Shown piece by piece: positions 34,393-36,351 of a stretch of 36,351 nucleotides of DNA. Location: NCBI GenBank assembly GCA_017541035.1, contig JAFXZW010000121.1:1-36351 (forward strand). Reading direction: 5' to 3'. The notes under the pieces were generated by a model. That model had not been told where the DNA came from, did no database searches, and worked only from the letters and a program-made list of their open reading frames with translations. The first letter of the stretch is position 1, and the number at the start of each line of letters is the position of its first letter. Origin of the DNA: Eubacterium sp. GTDB lineage: Bacteria; Bacillota; Clostridia; Lachnospirales; Lachnospiraceae. The translations under genes were made by a program, and so were the position numbers.

Positions 34393-34418
34393 ATACCCAC
34401 TCCGGAAGCACATTAAGC
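34393..34418 (-). promoter_or_regulatory. Sigma-B-like promoter candidate upstream of the RsbW-type gene
   Basis: GCTTAA (34413-34418), a 14-base spacer and GGGTAT (34393-34398) on the minus strand resemble the sigma-B consensus GTTTAA-N12-15-GGGTAT. It lies 130 bases before the RsbW-type start codon, where sigma-B-controlled rsbW operons usually carry such a site. A single match can arise by chance. Confidence 0.25.
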
Positions 34419-34457
34419 AGTTCGTCAATCATTCCCACTTCTGCAGCGAGATACATT

Positions 34458-36167
34458 TTACACGCCGTTATATGTGAAGCTGACTAAGGTAATATCATCA
34501 AACTGCGGTTCTTCTCCGGCGAAATGATCCACTGCTGCCTTAACACGAAGGATCAGTGATTCATCCCCTATTGTCCGGTCTTCATTCAATGCCTGTATCA
34601 GACGATCATTTCCGAAGCGATCTCCGTTCTCAGCCTTGGCCTCCGTCACGCCGTCTGTATATAGGAAAATCCGGTCTCCGGGATGAAGCCTGAAATTATA
34701 TTCCTCAAATCCCATTCCCGGAAGGAAGCAGATCGGCGGACCATGGACTGTCTTCTCGATCCTATATCCCTCTTCCGTATCCTTCTTCAGTATTGCCGGG
34801 AAATTATGTCCTGCATTGCAGGCATTCACTTCTCCTGTCATCAGGTCAATGATGCCAAGCCAGGCCGTGATAAACATTCCTTCTTCATTATCTTCGGAAA
34901 GTCTCTCCTCGGCAAAGGTTATGACCTCCAAGGCGGTACCGCCCATGCTGGCCCGGGCCTTGATCAGGGTTTTGGAAACCGCCATGAAAAAAGCAGCGCC
35001 CACGCCTTTATCCGAAACATCCGCGATCAACAGCACAAGGTGCCTGTCGTCGATGAGAAAGAAATCATAAAAATCTCCTCCCACTTCCCGGGCAGGGCTC
35101 ATAGATGCCGCCACATCAAATTCACGCCGTTCTGAAAGCTTTTCACCCTTTGGGAGCGCACTCTTCTGGAGATTTGCCGCAAGAGCGAGTTCTGTATCCA
35201 TACGTTCGCTTTCTCTGGACATCCGTGAGATTTCATTTATATTCTCCACCGTACCCTCTTCCATCTTGTCAATGGATTCCGCAAGGATACGGATTTCAGT
35301 GACCTTGCCAACATTATCGACAAGTTCATTCTCTGACTTTATACTCTCTTTTGCAAATCGATGAGATTCCTTCGTAATGATCCCGACGGGCTTAACCACA
35401 CGCTGCCGCAAATATAATCCCAGCATTATCACTCCGATCAGCGTAATCGCAATAACCACAGAAAAGCTACCGATCAGATACCGCCGCCAGGTATCCACCA
35501 TATCTGTGATATCCCTGGTCACTACAAGAACACCCACCGGATTATCATAGACGTCATACAACCCGCGGAAAACGGACAAATAAGGTTTCGTCTCTTCATC
35601 TCCGTCATAATCAATGATCAGCTCCTGCTCCGATCCCTCGTACCATGTCTTTCGCATGGCAGTGTATTCCTTCTGCGAATACAGTTTGACAGTTGATCCA
35701 AGGGGCAGAAAGGATAATTCATTCTGTTCATAGTCTTTCATCATTGCAAAGATTACTGTAGCTTCTGTATAACCCTTTGATTCATCCGGAATATAGATCC
35801 CCATCTGATCAATACCCTGGGAAACACAGAGATTTGTAAGCCTTGCCTTCATACTCAGGTAATCCGTGATCGTTTCAAATTCTTCTTCCGGCACTTCATC
35901 ATAATTTCCTTCATACACAAGCTCACAAACCTCTCGAATACGATCATCACCCATGTCCAGGTACTCCTGAAAATCCCGATGCAGACTATCCATAGAGGCA
36001 AATTTAGCGATCTCCTCCACGTAAGCTGTCATCTCCTTCTGCGTGGTCTTTGTAAAGATCTGATAACTGAAGATTGTGAGTATTACGGTAATGAGGGTGA
36101 CCAGAATAATAATCGAACCGATAATCTTTACAGATAGTTTATTCAAAAAATTTCTGATCGTATTCAG
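34458..36167 (-). CDS. HAMP-linked extracytoplasmic-sensor SpoIIE-type PP2C serine phosphatase (PP2C-1)
   Basis: A ~569-residue phosphatase with two membrane helices (IIGSIIILVTLITVILTIFS; YLIGSFSVVIAITLIGVIML) flanking a ~190-residue extracytoplasmic sensor (Cache-like by size), a HAMP segment (RQRVVKPVGIITKESHRFAK), then the PP2C domain (~345-565): ANLQKSALP, AREVGGDFYDFFLID, LLIADVSDKGVGAAFFM, NAGHNFPAIL, RIFLYTDGVTEAKA and QFDDITLVSF. The second motif reads VSDKG rather than VSGKG. An AGGAGG at 36175-36180 stands seven bases before a CTG (36167) that opens the frame as LNTIRNFLNKL. The first ordinary start in frame, TTG at 36146, is 27 bases from that site. I therefore place the start at the CTG. 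It is upstream of the RsbW-type gene. Confidence 0.85.
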   Translation of the reverse strand: MNTIRNFLNKLSVKIIGSIIILVTLITVILTIFSYQIFTKTTQKEMTAYVEEIAKFASMDSLHRDFQEYLDMGDDRIREVCELVYEGNYDEVPEEEFETITDYLSMKARLTNLCVSQGIDQMGIYIPDESKGYTEATVIFAMMKDYEQNELSFLPLGSTVKLYSQKEYTAMRKTWYEGSEQELIIDYDGDEETKPYLSVFRGLYDVYDNPVGVLVVTRDITDMVDTWRRYLIGSFSVVIAITLIGVIMLGLYLRQRVVKPVGIITKESHRFAKESIKSENELVDNVGKVTEIRILAESIDKMEEGTVENINEISRMSRESERMDTELALAANLQKSALPKGEKLSERREFDVAASMSPAREVGGDFYDFFLIDDRHLVLLIADVSDKGVGAAFFMAVSKTLIKARASMGGTALEVITFAEERLSEDNEEGMFITAWLGIIDLMTGEVNACNAGHNFPAILKKDTEEGYRIEKTVHGPPICFLPGMGFEEYNFRLHPGDRIFLYTDGVTEAKAENGDRFGNDRLIQALNEDRTIGDESLILRVKAAVDHFAGEEPQFDDITLVSFTYNGV

Positions 36168-36191
36168 ATATATCCCTCCTTTCCACGGTTA

Positions 36192-36268
36192 CGATGGGGA
36201 CGGTTCTGGCACGCCCCAATGTCATTAAGTTAAGAAAAATGACATCGGATCAAACAGGAACCATCCCC
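36192..36268. repeat. Palindromic element, long nested form (copy 4, degraded right arm)
   Basis: Outer left arm GGGGACGGTTCTGG (36196-36209); inner hairpin CCCCAATGTCATT (36214-36226), loop AAGTTAAGAAA, AATGACATCGG; outer right arm AGGAACCATCCCC, with several mismatches to the left arm. Same orientation and loop as copy 3. It sits in the leader region of PP2C-1, between it and the preceding partial gene. Confidence 0.85.
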
Positions 36269-36279
36269 ACTTTTCATCC

Positions 36280-36351
36280 CTATCCCTTGCGGTTTATGCC
36301 CGCCCTCTGCAGTTTGGTGCGTGTGAAGGCGGTGGGCCCTCCCATGCATAA
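36280..36351 (-). CDS. Possible C-terminal end of a gene entering from the right edge
   Basis: From the window edge one minus-strand frame is open: GGPTAFTRTKLQRAGINRKG, then TAG at 36280-36282. The basic, helix-like tail looks like protein and ends just before element copy 4, as other genes do. Only 23 codons are visible, so neither the family nor the reading frame is certain. Confidence 0.3.
   Translation of the reverse strand, partial: LCMGGPTAFTRTKLQRAGINRKG

Noticed and set aside
34373-34456. 27-codon frame (AAEVGMIDELLNVLPEWVSG) just after PP2C-1
   Set aside because: It overlaps the leader of the RsbW-type gene, has no ribosome binding site, and contains the sigma-B-like candidate; too short to support.
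1-36351. CRISPR arrays, tRNA, rRNA, known riboswitch classes, integrase or transposase genes
   Set aside because: Read through on both strands; no regularly spaced repeats, cloverleaf or family motifs were seen.

Overview
The window looks like chromosomal DNA of a low-to-mid GC Gram-positive clostridium, most likely a Lachnospiraceae-type gut or rumen anaerobe. The reasons are AGGAGG-type ribosome binding sites, TTGACA/TATAAT-type promoters, surface proteins ending in tryptophan/tyrosine-rich cell-wall-binding repeats, a LytTR/DUF3021 pair, SpoIIE-type PP2C phosphatases and a FucO-type lactaldehyde reductase. This placement is inference; no rRNA or tRNA gene is present to confirm it.

Layout. 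1-7.5 kb: a secreted C1 (papain-type) peptidase, cut by the left edge and carrying an apparent one-base frameshift; a degraded RelB/DinJ antitoxin overlapping its start; a membrane HD-GYP protein; a MmcQ/YjbR-MGMT fusion; a relic of a cell-wall-binding repeat; and fucO. 7.5-16 kb: a 2505-residue secreted LRR/X2/cell-wall-binding surface protein behind a LytTR regulator and a DUF3021 membrane protein, probably one operon. 16-21 kb: an S66 LD-carboxypeptidase lipoprotein, a 31-residue membrane peptide, and a FIST sensor protein with a hybrid histidine kinase (PAS-HisKA-HATPase-REC-HPt). 21-26.5 kb: a GNAT acetyltransferase coupled to an acyltransferase-3/DUF6273 membrane protein, driven by a near-consensus promoter overlaid by a perfect 45-bp palindrome; then a Re-citrate-synthase-like DRE-TIM enzyme divergent from a LysR regulator. 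26.5-28.4 kb: a methyltransferase-like protein, a SRAP (YedK) relic and small proteins. 28.4-36.2 kb: a signalling cluster with three SpoIIE-type PP2C phosphatases, each with a different membrane sensor, one RsbW-type anti-sigma kinase and a membrane metallophosphoesterase.

How the genes work together. The right third reads as the input side of a partner-switching system: three sensors feeding PP2C domains plus one serine kinase, with no STAS antagonist or sigma factor in view. The centre encodes envelope-facing functions (adhesin-like giant protein, peptidase, LD-carboxypeptidase, O-acyltransferase) and their regulators.

Four nested palindromic elements sharing the core GGGGACGGTTCT lie between 21 and 36.3 kb, each hugging a gene end. 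One is translated as the C-terminus of the acetyltransferase. Several gene relics (antitoxin, SRAP, wall-binding repeat, an unidentified 3' end) show that the region has been rearranged.
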